Assembly (NCBI GenBank): GCA_964017045.1
Contig: OZ024796.1
Location: forward strand, 22,405,510 to 22,469,509
Source of the DNA: Omphiscola glabra
Taxonomy: Eukaryota > Mollusca > Gastropoda > Lymnaeidae
Length of the DNA stretch: 64,000 nt
Reading direction: 5' to 3'
In this document: positions 38,401 to 43,327 of the stretch, one piece after another
Position numbering within the stretch: position 1 is the first letter of the stretch
Layout: each line of letters starts with the position of its first letter
The notes under the pieces: generated by a model
The model's input: only the letters and a program-made list of their open reading frames with translations
What the model was told of the DNA's origin: nothing
The model's database searches: none
Made by a program: the position numbers and the translations under genes

Positions 38401-40838
38401 CTCAACTAAACATCCCCAATTCTTAAAATAGGATGAGTTAAGTATAATTGCAGGTAGCTGGGTTTTTTTTTGTGAGAGTAAAATATAAATGAATACTCTA
38501 TCCCATGATGTCAATGTAAAATAATATATGCATAAAAGTCCCTTCACCAGAAGATTTTACCACTTCAATTATCTAGAAAAGAAAAATATATTTTTAATAA
38601 GTTCATTCAGTGGGTTGAAAGCAACTTTAAAAAGTTAACAATATGCTGCAAGGGAATTTTAACTACATTTTTTTAATACCCTTATTAGTGAGTTCAGTTG
38701 TAGAATTTTTTGAGACTCAAAATTACAGGTTCATTTCTTAATTTCAAAACTGCCCACCTGATTTTAGAATTTGTCAAAAATAAAAATGCATCACAACACC
38801 CACAATGATTTTAAAAAAAAATATCTTTTAAAAATTGGATGTTAAAAAAAAAATTAAAAATAAAATGAAAGAAAAAAGAAAATTTTAAAAATTTGTGGAA
38901 CTCAATTTCCAGTTTTTTTTAATACTAATTGAACATTAAATAAGTCTTTCAACTAAAAGATTGCTTACCCAAAAAGCCACGAATGTGCAAAACATTTATT
39001 TGAAATCTTGAGTCACAAAATGTTTAAAACTCACCAGAGCTGTTATTATAACCCATAACACCATGCTGTTGAAAGTTGTTCCCTAAGGTTTGAATGGGGC
39101 TGATAAAAAAAGTACCATCTAAATGTGCATTGCCTTGAAAGATATGGGGATCCTTCCGCATCACAGTTTGCAGCAAGCTAGGGATGTATCCTTCAACTGA
39201 ATTTGTGCTCAGTGTATCTTTCAGTTCTCTGTTGACAAAAATAAATCAAATCATACAAATTAAATAGAAAAGAGAAGTTTGACTAAAGAAAACTAATACA
39301 AGATTACCAGATTGTGAAATAATGCAGCATCTCCCAACATGGGGTGCAAAAGTGGTGGGGTTAAAGTCTCTGAGATAGGCAGTATTTGTGTTCCTATTAG
39401 TTAACCATACCTTTATTAAAGAAAGAACTAGAAACAAATTTGAATATTTGACTACTTAACATTGTATACCAGGGTCTCCTAACTACGGCCTACAGGCGAG
39501 ATGTGGCATGGAAGGCTCTCCAACTGGCCCGTGGAGACTTTTTGTCAACGGAAAATTTACGAGTATCTTGCCAAGATCAGCTGCCGTTTATGTGGACGTT
39601 ATGTTTTTACCGAATTAAAATAGAGGCGCGCAGTAGTGCGTTACCTTTTCCAACCGATCACTACATTGCAAAACATTATTCGCTGCTTAGTCAATGAGAT
39701 GATATAACGCCATCTCGTGTCGGAGTTTTTAAATGGTTTGCTGCTTGTTCAAGACTTGATTATTTTGATCAGTTTGCCAGTTGCGGTTGACTGCTGCCAT
39801 GAGGAGGTGTTGGTGTCAGCGCCTGATTGCGAAACATGTTGCACTCTATTTTATTTAGTGATAATTTCCTTCGCGTAATTACTTCACTGAGTTTTAAGTA
39901 TTGGGAATGTCGTTAGTTTAGTCAGAAATTTTTCAAATATTCTGAAGAAGAAATATTAAAAGCAACAATATCTCTACCATAAGTGGATATATTTGCACAC
40001 TGTATTAACTTAAGAAATCATAAGAATTTTTTTTAAATGTTTCGGGTCATTGCAGCTAGAATTGTGACGAAATTATTTTGCATAATCAGGTTTTTTGAGC
40101 GATATTGTGTGCAAGATACTTTCAGTTTCACTATTTATTCATGTTGAATTCACTTTATTTTAGTGCCCAGAGATGGCAGAGAAGTACATTAAGAACAATG
40201 TGAGAGGAAACTTCTCCGATGATAATCTCAAGTCACTTTTTATGTTAGGGAAATGAAATCTAAAGCCAGAAATGTGTAGTGCATCAAAGTGTTACTAAAT
40301 AATAACTGAATAAAATAATATTAAATAAATAATTAAAAACAACATCCATGCTTTGATTCTTTTTTATTTGGACCTTGAGTGTGTAGTCGGCCCCCAAACT
40401 GCTGTTTGATATTCAATGCAGCCCTCGGGCTGAAAAGTTTGGAGAACCCTGATGTATACAATCCAAAATACTTACATCTGACTGGAATTGGTCTGTCGTA
40501 AGGCATGTGCAAGCTGATTGCCCAAGCCTTCATCTGATGAAGCCAAAAGTTGTCTGGCATCTTCAGCTATTTTATGACTATACAGCAGTGATTTGTTCTG
40601 GACAGTCTGAGGTAAAGGAGTGGGCAAGGGAAGCTGCGGCAGCACTGAAAATAAAAATGTGCACAATGAAATTATGTATATAGGTAAACTAGTTTTAAAC
40701 CGGTTGATCTTTCTTTTTACAAGCCAAATAACTCACAAAATATTTACATGAACACAAAATTAAAAACTACTTACGATCTGTCAAACTTGCCACCCCAGCC
40801 AAAGTTGTGATAGGTACACTGGGGGTTTCACCGTTCAT
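2329..40838 (-). CDS. NIPBL: NIPBL/SCC2 cohesin loader, 34 coding exons, 3' end outside window
   Basis: This is the animal Nipped-B/SCC2 protein, which with MAU2/SCC4 loads cohesin onto chromatin and stimulates its ATPase in the nucleus. The 34 exons (listed separately) all have GT-AG borders. They sum to 4,449 nt, exactly 1,483 codons without a stop, which strongly supports the model. Residues 1-78 are the conserved N-terminus that contacts MAU2. Residues about 80-480 are a low-complexity, charged region with basic clusters and an HP1-type PVVML motif at 357-361. From about residue 510 the HEAT-repeat body matches the vertebrate protein almost block for block. The frame ends at a donor after 2329, in a segment that in human lies several hundred residues before the C-terminus, so the rest is off the left edge. 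The N-terminal region is about half the human length. Introns hold many transposon remnants. The start codon at 40838 gives the family-typical MNGE...PITTLAG. Confidence 0.96.
3117..3210 (-). CDS. NIPBL: NIPBL coding exon 33
   Basis: Residues 1402-1433: VVQSCVSCLGAVVNDVSHNY matches vertebrate VVQHCVSCLGAVVNKVTQNF. Confidence 0.96.
3670..3810 (-). CDS. NIPBL: NIPBL coding exon 32
   Basis: Residues 1355-1401: ARILELVIPLMDHPSESFLA then EEDLVKLILKHGMM, close to vertebrate AKILELVVPLMEHPSETFLATIEEDLMKL. Confidence 0.97.
4236..4372 (-). CDS. NIPBL: NIPBL coding exon 31
   Basis: Residues 1309-1354: RLVGCLSTLHLFSKIKPDLM then VEHATTLQPYLDIKCN, close to vertebrate RLVACITTLFLFSKIRPQLMVKHAMTMQPYL. The donor is GTATGT. 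Confidence 0.96.
4725..5510 (+). pseudogene. Non-LTR (jockey/CR1-like) reverse transcriptase remnant
   Basis: Translating across shifting frames gives the RT palm block PPQGSVLGSCLFLAYINDLP, then a damaged FADDTAVYK (one or two bases lost near 4816). Next come thumb-region echoes (LHGHMFEPV, NKWANKTLGCLR), VWDPFTQK, and the C-terminal YRNCSFLPKTVGEWNKLPKR...TTLHTFVSI signature of jockey-like LINEs. There are several frameshifts and stops. It sits in the NIPBL intron between exons 30 and 31, antisense to the gene. Confidence 0.8.
5511..5634 (+). repeat. 3' tail of the same LINE
   Basis: This tail carries cataggagccagaaagatca and gggccctcaagataaagaag. Nearly the same sequence occurs at 43375-43440, so it is a dispersed LINE 3' end and not unique intron. 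Confidence 0.65.
5912..6023 (-). CDS. NIPBL: NIPBL coding exon 30
   Basis: Residues 1272-1309: KAAITACKQIVDCLVENVLR follows a short charged lead, matching vertebrate VKKACTQLVDNLVEHILKYEE. Confidence 0.95.
6309..6452. repeat. AT-rich minisatellite, about 33-bp units
   Basis: About four diverged copies of tcaaatatagctgtgaaaga followed by aatgc and TA runs begin near 6313, 6347, 6379 and 6421. They include a (ta)n run at about 6403-6420. It lies in a NIPBL intron. Confidence 0.7.
6600..8490 (+). pseudogene. hAT-family transposase pseudogene (ZMYM1-like type)
   Basis: Scattered frames follow the order of ZMYM1-like hAT transposases. They are DFDLDRYIKSTSQLSDVLIY and LLTNPYQP near 6850-6935, then a decayed FGMAGLISFLCGCL. 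LGQGYDSRFTNG is near 7277-7325, LNLVVNDLNSVVQVHNAIGT near 7390-7450 and NSMVCKYKSIHIF near 7515. The C-terminal dimerisation signature TAEHSYSTLR*VKT*L...TMTDECLSGL is near 8265-8345. Stops and shifts are frequent. I did not find its terminal repeats. It is antisense to NIPBL within an intron. Confidence 0.75.
8513..8694. mobile_element. hAT-type MITE, 182 bp
   Basis: The ends are CAGACCTGCACA and, in reverse complement, CAGGCCTGCACA (11 of 12 match). It is flanked on both sides by the identical 8-mer gtttatat (8505-8512 and 8695-8702), the 8-bp duplication of hAT elements. There is no coding capacity. Confidence 0.85.
8998..9051 (-). CDS. NIPBL: NIPBL coding exon 29 (54 nt)
   Basis: Eighteen codons, VAAAKDTSYEFFEQLLEN, matching vertebrate VAACRDTGYDWFEQLLQN. 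Its conservation shows it is normally included. Confidence 0.95.
9052..9757. other. NIPBL intron, nothing recognised
   Basis: AT-rich intron of about 0.7 kb between exons 28 and 29. No exon-like, RNA or transposon signature seen. Confidence 0.6.
9758..9862 (-). CDS. NIPBL: NIPBL coding exon 28
   Basis: Residues 1219-1253: KLVNEVFQTMWFTPLGSRDK then KVVNITDV, corresponding to vertebrate KLVNETFQKLWFTP...KILNITDV. Confidence 0.96.
10549..11251. mobile_element. piggyBac-type MITE with intact TTAA duplication
   Basis: TTAA at 10549-10552 and 11248-11251 flank perfect 13-bp inverted ends, CCCTTCCGGTACC. The right end continues with gacctactttt; on the left the same motif recurs 19 bp further in, so the left terminus carries a small insertion. 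A block of about 155 bp inside is duplicated (10627-10782 and 10826-10980), beginning gaaaacga and ending tggcgct. There is no transposase sequence. It lies in the NIPBL intron between exons 27 and 28. Confidence 0.85.
11385..11530. repeat. Short purine-rich direct repeats
   Basis: The motifs ctggaaacaggatc and ggatcc recur several times here with irregular spacing. I do not recognise the source. Confidence 0.4.
11735..11797. mobile_element. Solo terminal end of a hAT-type element
   Basis: The reverse complement begins CAGAGGTTCCCAAACTGCCC, a familiar hAT terminal repeat style. The opposite end and target duplication were not found. Confidence 0.5.
11858..11992 (-). CDS. NIPBL: NIPBL coding exon 27
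   Basis: Residues 1174-1218: DTGISVRKRVIRIFKDICVE then MCVKMIRRVNDEEGIK, near-identical to vertebrates. 45 codons, phase 0. Confidence 0.97.
12464..12610 (-). CDS. NIPBL: NIPBL coding exon 26
   Basis: Residues 1125-1173: DMQRGVHGRFLDQSTSVREA then YYDMLSDRIL. This HEAT segment is almost unchanged from vertebrates; several NIPBL disease variants lie in this general region in human. Confidence 0.97.
12871..12969 (-). CDS. NIPBL: NIPBL coding exon 25
   Basis: Residues 1092-1124: LSETAVAVRTKAMKCLTAVV, a canonical HEAT repeat conserved in NIPBL. 33 codons. Confidence 0.97.
13271..13373 (-). CDS. NIPBL: NIPBL coding exon 24
   Basis: Residues 1057-1091: DYDSACLVARYLSSKRPFAQ then SFDIYLTQ, nearly identical to vertebrate DYDDACLIVRYLASMRPFAQSFDIYLTQ. 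Confidence 0.97.
13374..14159. other. NIPBL intron, nothing recognised
   Basis: AT-rich intron sequence between exon 24 and the hAT-like remnant. I saw no exon, RNA gene or clear repeat. Confidence 0.5.
14160..14960 (-). pseudogene. Probable hAT-like transposase fragment
   Basis: On the minus strand, broken frames give RVEEFKSDTNLAQ-like sequence and ETRFVIAWPNNSKK. A frame from 14731 reads NKEVIVENLKRRVFKDRSLI. Together these recall the HGQ..VERGFSVNKEVxVENL box of invertebrate hAT-like transposases. It is heavily decayed, and the identification is tentative. Confidence 0.45.
15698..15918 (-). CDS. NIPBL: NIPBL coding exon 23
   Basis: Residues 984-1057. The start FAREFYIAQWFRDTTVEAEK matches vertebrate SRKFYIAQWFRDTTLETEKA. 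An acidic linker follows, then MQNAEKRKAFL as in the vertebrate MHRAENRKKFL. Confidence 0.96.
16053..16142 (-). CDS. NIPBL: NIPBL coding exon 22
   Basis: Residues 954-983: ERLQQAMLEYLAYNAQSESA matches vertebrate QLQKALLDYLDENTETDP. 30 codons, phase 0. Confidence 0.92.
16495..16548 (-). CDS. NIPBL: NIPBL coding exon 21 (54-nt acidic mini-exon)
   Basis: Eighteen codons, VSEGDDDDPAATKSKKNE, phase 0 on both sides, with weak homology. It lies where vertebrates have VSGGEDE followed by a short linker. Its symmetric phase would allow skipping without loss of frame. Confidence 0.82.
16660..16757. repeat. AT-rich tandem repeat
   Basis: About four imperfect copies of aattaaagaaacatttttat with variable spacers. 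Likely a local slippage product in a NIPBL intron. Confidence 0.55.
17215..17358 (-). CDS. NIPBL: NIPBL coding exon 20
   Basis: Residues 888-935: QQFSSKSTDMSLRVASLEYL then VAARLRKDAVTS, a very conserved block. 48 codons, phase 0 at both ends. Confidence 0.97.
17359..19127. other. NIPBL intron, nothing recognised
   Basis: 1.77 kb of AT-rich intron with several A tracts. No transposon protein, RNA gene or phased exon was found between exons 19 and 20. Confidence 0.6.
19128..19257 (-). CDS. NIPBL: NIPBL coding exon 19
   Basis: Residues 844-887. EEDYRPLFENFVQDLLTTVN then KPEWPASELLLSLLGR is almost identical to the vertebrate HEAT-repeat segment. Confidence 0.97.
19906..20003 (-). CDS. NIPBL: NIPBL coding exon 18
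   Basis: Residues 812-844. It contains VTSYETAMRTGYNFLSVFLK, matching vertebrate SYETAMRTAQNFLSIFLKK. Confidence 0.95.
20150..20163. repeat. Poly-G tract of 14
   Basis: An uninterrupted run of 14 G in an otherwise AT-rich intron. Confidence 0.9.
20258..20399 (-). CDS. NIPBL: NIPBL coding exon 17
   Basis: Residues 764-811: IQMVTALALQLIQCVVRLPD followed by a charged EEEGGDQEKNKKNK linker, as in vertebrates. It ends in phase 0 before GTATTT. Confidence 0.95.
20771..20871 (-). CDS. NIPBL: NIPBL coding exon 16
   Basis: Residues 731-764: VFSRYSKHRQLILEDIFASL then ARLPSSKRNLRNYR, one of the strongest matches to the vertebrate protein. Confidence 0.96.
20872..21897. other. NIPBL intron, nothing recognised
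   Basis: AT-rich intron between exons 15 and 16 with T-rich stretches near 21220-21310. No other structure seen. Confidence 0.55.
21898..21978 (-). CDS. NIPBL: NIPBL coding exon 15
   Basis: Residues 704-730, 27 codons: VSSLGVSTFFVENISELQLN, nearly identical to vertebrate VSSMGITPFFVENVSELQL. Phase 0 on both sides. Confidence 0.95.
22215..22369 (-). CDS. NIPBL: NIPBL coding exon 14
   Basis: Residues 652-703. A basic KAKRARAGSVKHK segment and then LLEIQQLTDTVILQ match vertebrate NIPBL closely. Confidence 0.95.
22370..23233. other. NIPBL intron, nothing recognised
   Basis: AT-rich intron between exons 13 and 14. No coding or repeat structure seen. Confidence 0.55.
23234..23293. repeat. Two tandem 30-bp units
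   Basis: ggatagaaaatggttccatg plus accacattaa occurs twice in a row (starting 23234 and 23264) with one or two differences. Confidence 0.8.
23409..23640 (-). CDS. NIPBL: NIPBL coding exon 13
   Basis: Residues 575-651. An acidic lead EEDEEESKLWRELTMDRV is followed by the highly conserved NMPKQVYLEDVIERIILYAK and YPEFDPVYKIDP, diagnostic for SCC2/NIPBL. Confidence 0.96.
23670..24416. repeat. 361-bp tandem duplication
   Basis: Copy 1 (23670-24030) and copy 2 (24031-24416) both begin aaaaataatattcaattgta and end with cctttaaaat followed by attttcaccc. They share long runs, for example gaaaccctggctaaagggaa. Copy 2 has small insertions, including one at about 24065-24079. Copy 2 contains the left end of the piggyBac-like element at 24120; in copy 1 that site reads tcaatccattta. 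It lies in the NIPBL intron just beyond exon 13. Confidence 0.85.
24116..24633. mobile_element. Non-autonomous piggyBac-like element
   Basis: TTAA at 24116-24119 and 24630-24633 bound a 510-bp block starting CCCATTTAGTTC and ending, in reverse complement, CCCATTCAACCCCC. That end matches the left end of the piggyBac remnant at 277 (CCCATTCAATCC). The adjoining ttcaac/aatggccaaa motifs also recur in both. The weak match between its own two ends lowers confidence. Confidence 0.5.
24712..24798 (-). CDS. NIPBL: NIPBL coding exon 12
   Basis: Residues 546-574 (VPPERLVKLLTILLWNVRDG then CKVTPNINQ), 29 whole codons. It corresponds to the vertebrate KVLNILEKNIQDGSKL segment, and the Trp differs. Confidence 0.9.
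24799..26188. other. NIPBL intron, nothing recognised
   Basis: 1.4 kb of intron. The sequence around 25195-25240 (aatttaatgttgctgtgcag) is echoed near 25990 (aatctaatgctgctgtgcgg), suggesting an old local duplication. No transposon protein seen. Confidence 0.45.
26189..27178. mobile_element. Unclassified element flanked by an 8-bp direct repeat
   Basis: gggcagtc at 26189-26196 and 27171-27178 flanks a 974-bp block. Its ends are imperfect inverted repeats, ATGGTTCTCACAT versus AGGGTCCTCACAC (10 of 13). Sub-terminal sequence also mirrors (attcctgactat/attcccgactatcc). An 8-bp duplication suggests the hAT superfamily, but the ends do not clearly begin CA. Confidence 0.55.
27179..27966. other. 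NIPBL intron, nothing recognised
   Basis: Intron with a G-rich patch at 27524-27552 (ggtgggggaggggagagagg). No gene or element identified. Confidence 0.5.
27967..28073 (-). CDS. NIPBL: NIPBL coding exon 11
   Basis: Residues 510-545. It ends with GESAKLKAMNALSQ, matching the ESAKIKAMG segment at the beginning of the helical body in vertebrates. It ends in phase 0. The intron upstream (28074-32135) holds a non-LTR fragment. Confidence 0.92.
28515..30200 (+). pseudogene. Endonuclease/RT non-LTR retrotransposon remnant
   Basis: Near 28556 the frame reads TPPLCFTTWNIRTMC, the start of an APE-type endonuclease. A large deletion then joins it directly to RT sequence. Near 28715 is EEAPWIDGIPP, followed by LLNELLCLCWEASHISQDMR and NNYRGISI-like remnants. 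RPLYIAFIDLNKAFNLVSHS lies at 29070-29130, with the Asp of RT motif A. Connection sequence (ITYLGSKISSS) and the C-terminal RLCWLGHVRRIEEGHIPKDL follow. It is full of stops. The type resembles RTE-like LINEs common in molluscs and flatworms; the clade is not certain. It sits antisense in the NIPBL intron. Confidence 0.8.
30201..32135. other. NIPBL intron, nothing recognised
   Basis: Between the LINE 3' part and exon 10 I see AT-rich sequence without coding signal. A mildly GC-richer patch lies at 31140-31280. Confidence 0.5.
32136..32300 (-). CDS. NIPBL: NIPBL coding exon 10
   Basis: Residues 455-509. ARMKKKEKQNKKR then DLMDSHIFKKF align with the vertebrate ARKMKKKEKQKKR...MMDSSTFKRF block, which marks the entry into the conserved body. 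Confidence 0.93.
32635..32721 (-). CDS. NIPBL: NIPBL coding exon 9
   Basis: Residues 426-454: AKRRRNSVESDDASS followed by an acidic tract (ELEEDEEAY). It lies in the equivalent of the basic-acidic linker before the conserved region in vertebrate NIPBL. It is phase-symmetric (87 nt). Confidence 0.85.
32867..33010 (-). CDS. NIPBL: NIPBL coding exon 8
   Basis: Residues 378-425. Basic and acidic patches (DCDSDSRKRKREE) could include a nuclear localisation signal, and Arg/Asp-rich sequence follows. The exon is 144 nt and starts and ends in the same phase, so it could be skipped without a frameshift. Confidence 0.85.
33226..33256 (-). CDS. NIPBL: NIPBL coding exon 7 (31-nt micro-exon)
   Basis: This micro-exon encodes TLKSIQKGGS plus one base. 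It has a good acceptor (TTCCTCAG) and donor (GTACGT), and its phase is needed to join exons 6 and 8. Skipping it would shift the frame (31 nt), so it is probably constitutive. Confidence 0.8.
33889..34462. mobile_element. Degraded hAT-type MITE
   Basis: It begins CAGCGGTTCACAACCTTTTA, a common hAT terminus. Its far side has cgacccgtgagagggttgtt, a mirror of the CGACCCnTTTCACAGGGGTC type sub-terminal sequence. The right terminus itself is missing, so no target duplication can be scored. A 24-nt G run (34044-34067) lies inside. Confidence 0.5.
34044..34067. repeat. Poly-G tract of 24
   Basis: An uninterrupted G run, prone to slippage and to length error in sequencing. Confidence 0.9.
34958..35382 (-). 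CDS. NIPBL: NIPBL coding exon 6 with HP1-type motif
   Basis: This is the largest exon found (425 nt, residues about 226-367). It is disordered and basic. Near its 3' end comes KKKNEPVVMLEMLDPS, in which PVVML fits the PxVxL HP1-chromoshadow motif. Vertebrate NIPBL has a similar PVVVL context. The exon ends in phase 0 at GTAAGT. Confidence 0.92.
34976..34990 (-). other. NIPBL: PxVxL (PVVML) HP1-binding-type motif in NIPBL
   Basis: These codons encode P357 V358 V359 M360 L361. PxVxL peptides bind the HP1 chromoshadow dimer in known partners, including vertebrate NIPBL. Function here is inferred from motif and context. Confidence 0.55.
35989..36125 (-). CDS. NIPBL: NIPBL coding exon 5
   Basis: Residues about 180-225, rich in Ser, Pro, Tyr and His (SPRYPPNVYASPSNSPYLAA). 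The composition resembles the Ser/Pro/Tyr-rich part of vertebrate NIPBL. The acceptor is TTCCAG and the donor GTAATT. Confidence 0.85.
36292..36403 (-). CDS. NIPBL: NIPBL coding exon 4
   Basis: Residues about 143-180, a His/Ser/Gln-rich disordered stretch (GIHPHAQQFSSFLQEGQR then SSAPVHGSSHNNQLSG). The call rests on splice sites and phase linking neighbouring exons, not on strong homology. Confidence 0.85.
36404..39034. other. NIPBL intron of 2.6 kb, nothing recognised
   Basis: The intron between exons 3 and 4. Short open frames at 36912-37118 and 37890-38171 resemble no family I know and have no exon-like borders. It may be old repeat DNA. Confidence 0.5.
39035..39228 (-). CDS. NIPBL: NIPBL coding exon 3
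   Basis: Residues 78-142. The beginning IELKDTLSTNSVEGYIPSLL matches the vertebrate segment after the MAU2-binding region. The rest is Asn/Gly/Gln-rich and poorly conserved. The donor is GTGAGT. Confidence 0.9.
39470..40451. mobile_element. Non-autonomous hAT element, 982 bp
   Basis: The ends are CAGGGTCTCCTAACT and, reverse complemented, CAGGGTTCTCCAAACT. They are flanked by ttgtatac (39462-39469) and atgtatac (40452-40459), a 7-of-8 target duplication. A short plus-strand frame near 40172 (MAEKYIKNNVRG then stop) may be a transposase scrap. It is inserted in the NIPBL intron, with its right flank 16 bp from the exon 2 donor. Confidence 0.85.
40476..40644 (-). CDS. NIPBL: NIPBL coding exon 2
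   Basis: Residues 22-77. It carries the conserved run LPQLPLPTPLPQ followed by KSLLYSHKIAED, then a Gln-rich helix. This completes the N-terminal MAU2-contact segment. A hAT element ends 16 bp past the donor side (target duplication 40452-40459, donor at 40475). Confidence 0.93.
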
Positions 40839-40874
40839 AATGCATTTATACTACATCTCTTTTTCTACACAAAA
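40775..40874 (-). CDS. NIPBL: NIPBL coding exon 1 with part of 5' leader
   Basis: An acceptor (TTATTTTCAG) at 40875 opens this exon, so the 36 nt from 40874 to 40839 are leader and at least one noncoding exon lies further upstream. Coding starts with ATG at 40838-40836 and gives residues 1-21, including VPITTLAGVASLTD, nearly identical to the vertebrate N-terminus that binds MAU2. It ends one base into a codon before GTAAG. Two ATGs lie upstream in the leader and are annotated separately. Confidence 0.93.
40828..40845 (-). promoter_or_regulatory. Five-codon upstream ORF overlapping the NIPBL start
   Basis: An ATG at 40845 lies 7 nt before the NIPBL ATG in another frame. It reads five codons (M H Y E R) and stops at a TGA lying inside NIPBL codons 3 and 4. 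Scanning ribosomes that used it would pass the real start. Its effect on translation is inference. Confidence 0.5.
40851..40856 (-). promoter_or_regulatory. ATG-TAG start-stop element in the NIPBL leader
   Basis: An ATG followed at once by TAG lies 18 nt upstream of the NIPBL start codon in the same leader exon. Such minimal uORFs can stall ribosomes in other genes; here only the sequence is seen. It is short enough to be chance. Confidence 0.35.
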
Positions 40875-41499
40875 CTGAAAATAAATTTAAAATCAGTTAA
40901 GAAAAAAGTTAGGACTGCAAAGATAATTCTTGGAATTACTGTTGTGCAAGAAAAGATTAAGGCCAGTATTCAAAAGAAACAAAGTTCAAGAAAAAACAGT
41001 AACAAGGACTACATGTGAGTGACTTGATTAAGTGAGTACATGCGATTCAAGTATTATAAACAAATTTAAGTTTATACTAGTCATTCCCAAATGTCAAAAT
41101 GTTGAAAAGAAATACATGAAGTATTTCGTAAATTTTATTTTCAAGACCATTAAAATTTCTCATAATTAACTTTAATTTTGTGGTGGTGATACACTAACCT
41201 CTCCACCATTTCCTATCATCTCTCCTTGAAGATGACAAATAATTATAGAAAGGTCCAACTTTTGACAGAGAAGGTGTTAAAGCACTATATTGGGTCTCAG
41301 TATAAAGCTTACTTTAAAAATTTAAATAATTGTTTGCCCAACCTAGATCTAGCTCTCTCTACCCTGCATTGTCCAAATAACCCTACCTTTCTCTCTTTTA
41401 TTACTTAAACTGTCTTCTACTCCCCCCTGCCATCAAATTAATACCAAGAGTTTGCCTTAATGCCCTGAACACAAATTTGCACATCCATCATCCCAAACT

Positions 41500-41668
41500 T
41501 TTGGACTCCCTGAACACTTTTAGAATTAACGTCTTTAGGGAGCCCCTAGACAACAAGTTAATAGTATTAAGGAGTTCCCTGAAGTGGTCCTGAGAAGAGT
41601 TCTCAAAGCCTTAACACAGAGCCTTAAGGGCTCTGCAGAGAATCGGTTGGGAGCTACTGCTCTATGTC
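41500..41668. mobile_element. Probable terminal fragment of a hAT-type element
   Basis: The right side reversed reads CAGTAGCTCCCAACCGATTC, a hAT-like terminus. The body contains repeated cccctaga/ggagccccta sequence. The partner end was not located, so the left border is approximate. Confidence 0.4.
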
Positions 41669-42051
41669 ATTCCATGTTAAATTGCCCCAAATAATCCAAT
41701 AAAATTGTATTGTCTTATATTTTCTAATTTGTCCTATGCATTCCTGACTACATTATTTCTGCAGATAAATCCTAGGTTACATCTATCAGAGGTGACAATA
41801 ATGCAGCAGCAAAAGATGTTTACAAACTGAATTTACAGACAGAAAATACATAGTCATGATAGTGAAGATGGTCCAAATTATATCAAAAGCAGTGCATGCA
41901 TGTTCATAGCTAGCAAAGCTGTTATCAGTTTTCAATAACACTTATCATCGTTTGTTCGTTTTTACAAATGTCAAATTGCTAATTGACTTTATTTGTACGT
42001 CCAAGATTTTAAAAAAATAATAGTTTCTATGGATAGTAACTTCACTATAGT

Positions 42052-43125
42052 CAATGTTCCCTCTAAGATTTTCTGGTTCATGTGCAAAATCATACAGCTG
42101 TGTGCAAAGTTTTACAGCATCAAATTTTTGTATGCAAAATTTTACAGCCCACAAACACACACCGAAATTACATAAATGAACTTAAGTGCGAAAACTTTTA
42201 TATAAATAAATAAAAGAACTATAATTAAATAATTATAATCAGAAATGCCACAATAGTTCCATAAAAGATATATTTATTTCTCTTATTTATCCTGTCGGGT
42301 GAAGCAACTAAATTCCAACACAGCCATTACCAATGGCTGCTAGTCATTTGATTGACTGATTTCTGGAGGTACCCTGGCATCTGTCTTTCAACAATATCCA
42401 TCTTTTATACACATCGTCAAGGTTGATCTGATGTCCATCATTCTGATACGATTTAATCCTCATAAATTCTAGATTTTATTTTTATATTGTTCAATAGGCC
42501 GAATCCACGTTCACAATCGGTGCTTGATGCAAGAAACGTAGCACAAAGATCCAACAGAATGGCAATGTCGCCAATCGCTCCTCATTTATTACAAATTGAA
42601 CCAGCTCGTCGAAAGTCTACATCAACCCACATTTTATTTTTTTATGCCAGCACAAACCTTAAGTTACGATACTGATCCTTAACTTTCGGCAGAATTTCAT
42701 CATAGTTTTCCAGGAATTCTGCATAACTAGAAACCAGTGCTGCAAGTTCTTCTTGGCCAAAATTGAATCTAAAGTGTCGATTAACGCTGATATCCCAAAG
42801 ATTGGCCATTTCAGCAACTCATTTTGAGGGAAACGAGAGTCCAGGTGCAAATATAATCATTTATAGAATTTTAGGATGGAACTCATGTTTATATCCTCGT
42901 CATTTGCAAACAATTCAGCAACCTCTTCAGACCATTGCACATTTTCACCAAGGTACTGGGCACGGTGCTTAGCGATCTGTGCTTTTACAAACTGGTATGC
43001 CTCGATGGTTGTAATATTTTTTCTTTGTAGCAGCTTGTATAGTTCAGCAAGTTCACCAACAATTTCACCAAAGTCGCCAAAGACAATCAGAGCAGTTCGA
43101 AACTGCGCATTGATTGATTGAATGT
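42052..43125 (-). pseudogene. hAT-like transposase pseudogene, C-terminal part
   Basis: Minus-strand frames give AQFRTALIVFGDFGEIVGEL then YKLLQRKNITTIEAYQFVKA and HRAQYLGENVQWSEEVAELF. These continue through FGQEELAALVS-like and KIKCGLM...FDELVQFVINEERLA segments. They end with FLASSTDCERGFGLLNNIK, the family's C-terminal dimerisation box. Frameshifts and stops interrupt it. The end CAATGTTCCCTCTAAG at 42052 looks like a hAT terminal repeat. The other end is missing, probably cut by the LINE tail at 43.3 kb. It lies in the 5' intron of NIPBL. Confidence 0.65.
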
Positions 43126-43327
43126 TTATATTGCGCTTGTATCTATGTTACTTTAGCATGCTTACTGCGCTCTTATTTTCTTAAATCCCTTAGTTTCTTT
43201 AAACAGTACTTATGAACTGGATCATTATACAGGCCAACCTGCTCCTTACAATATTCAGTCAACACTAGTATGTATCTTAGCAATGATCTTAAAGCAAAAC
43301 GTCGGGAAGCCACCTGATATCTTTCAA

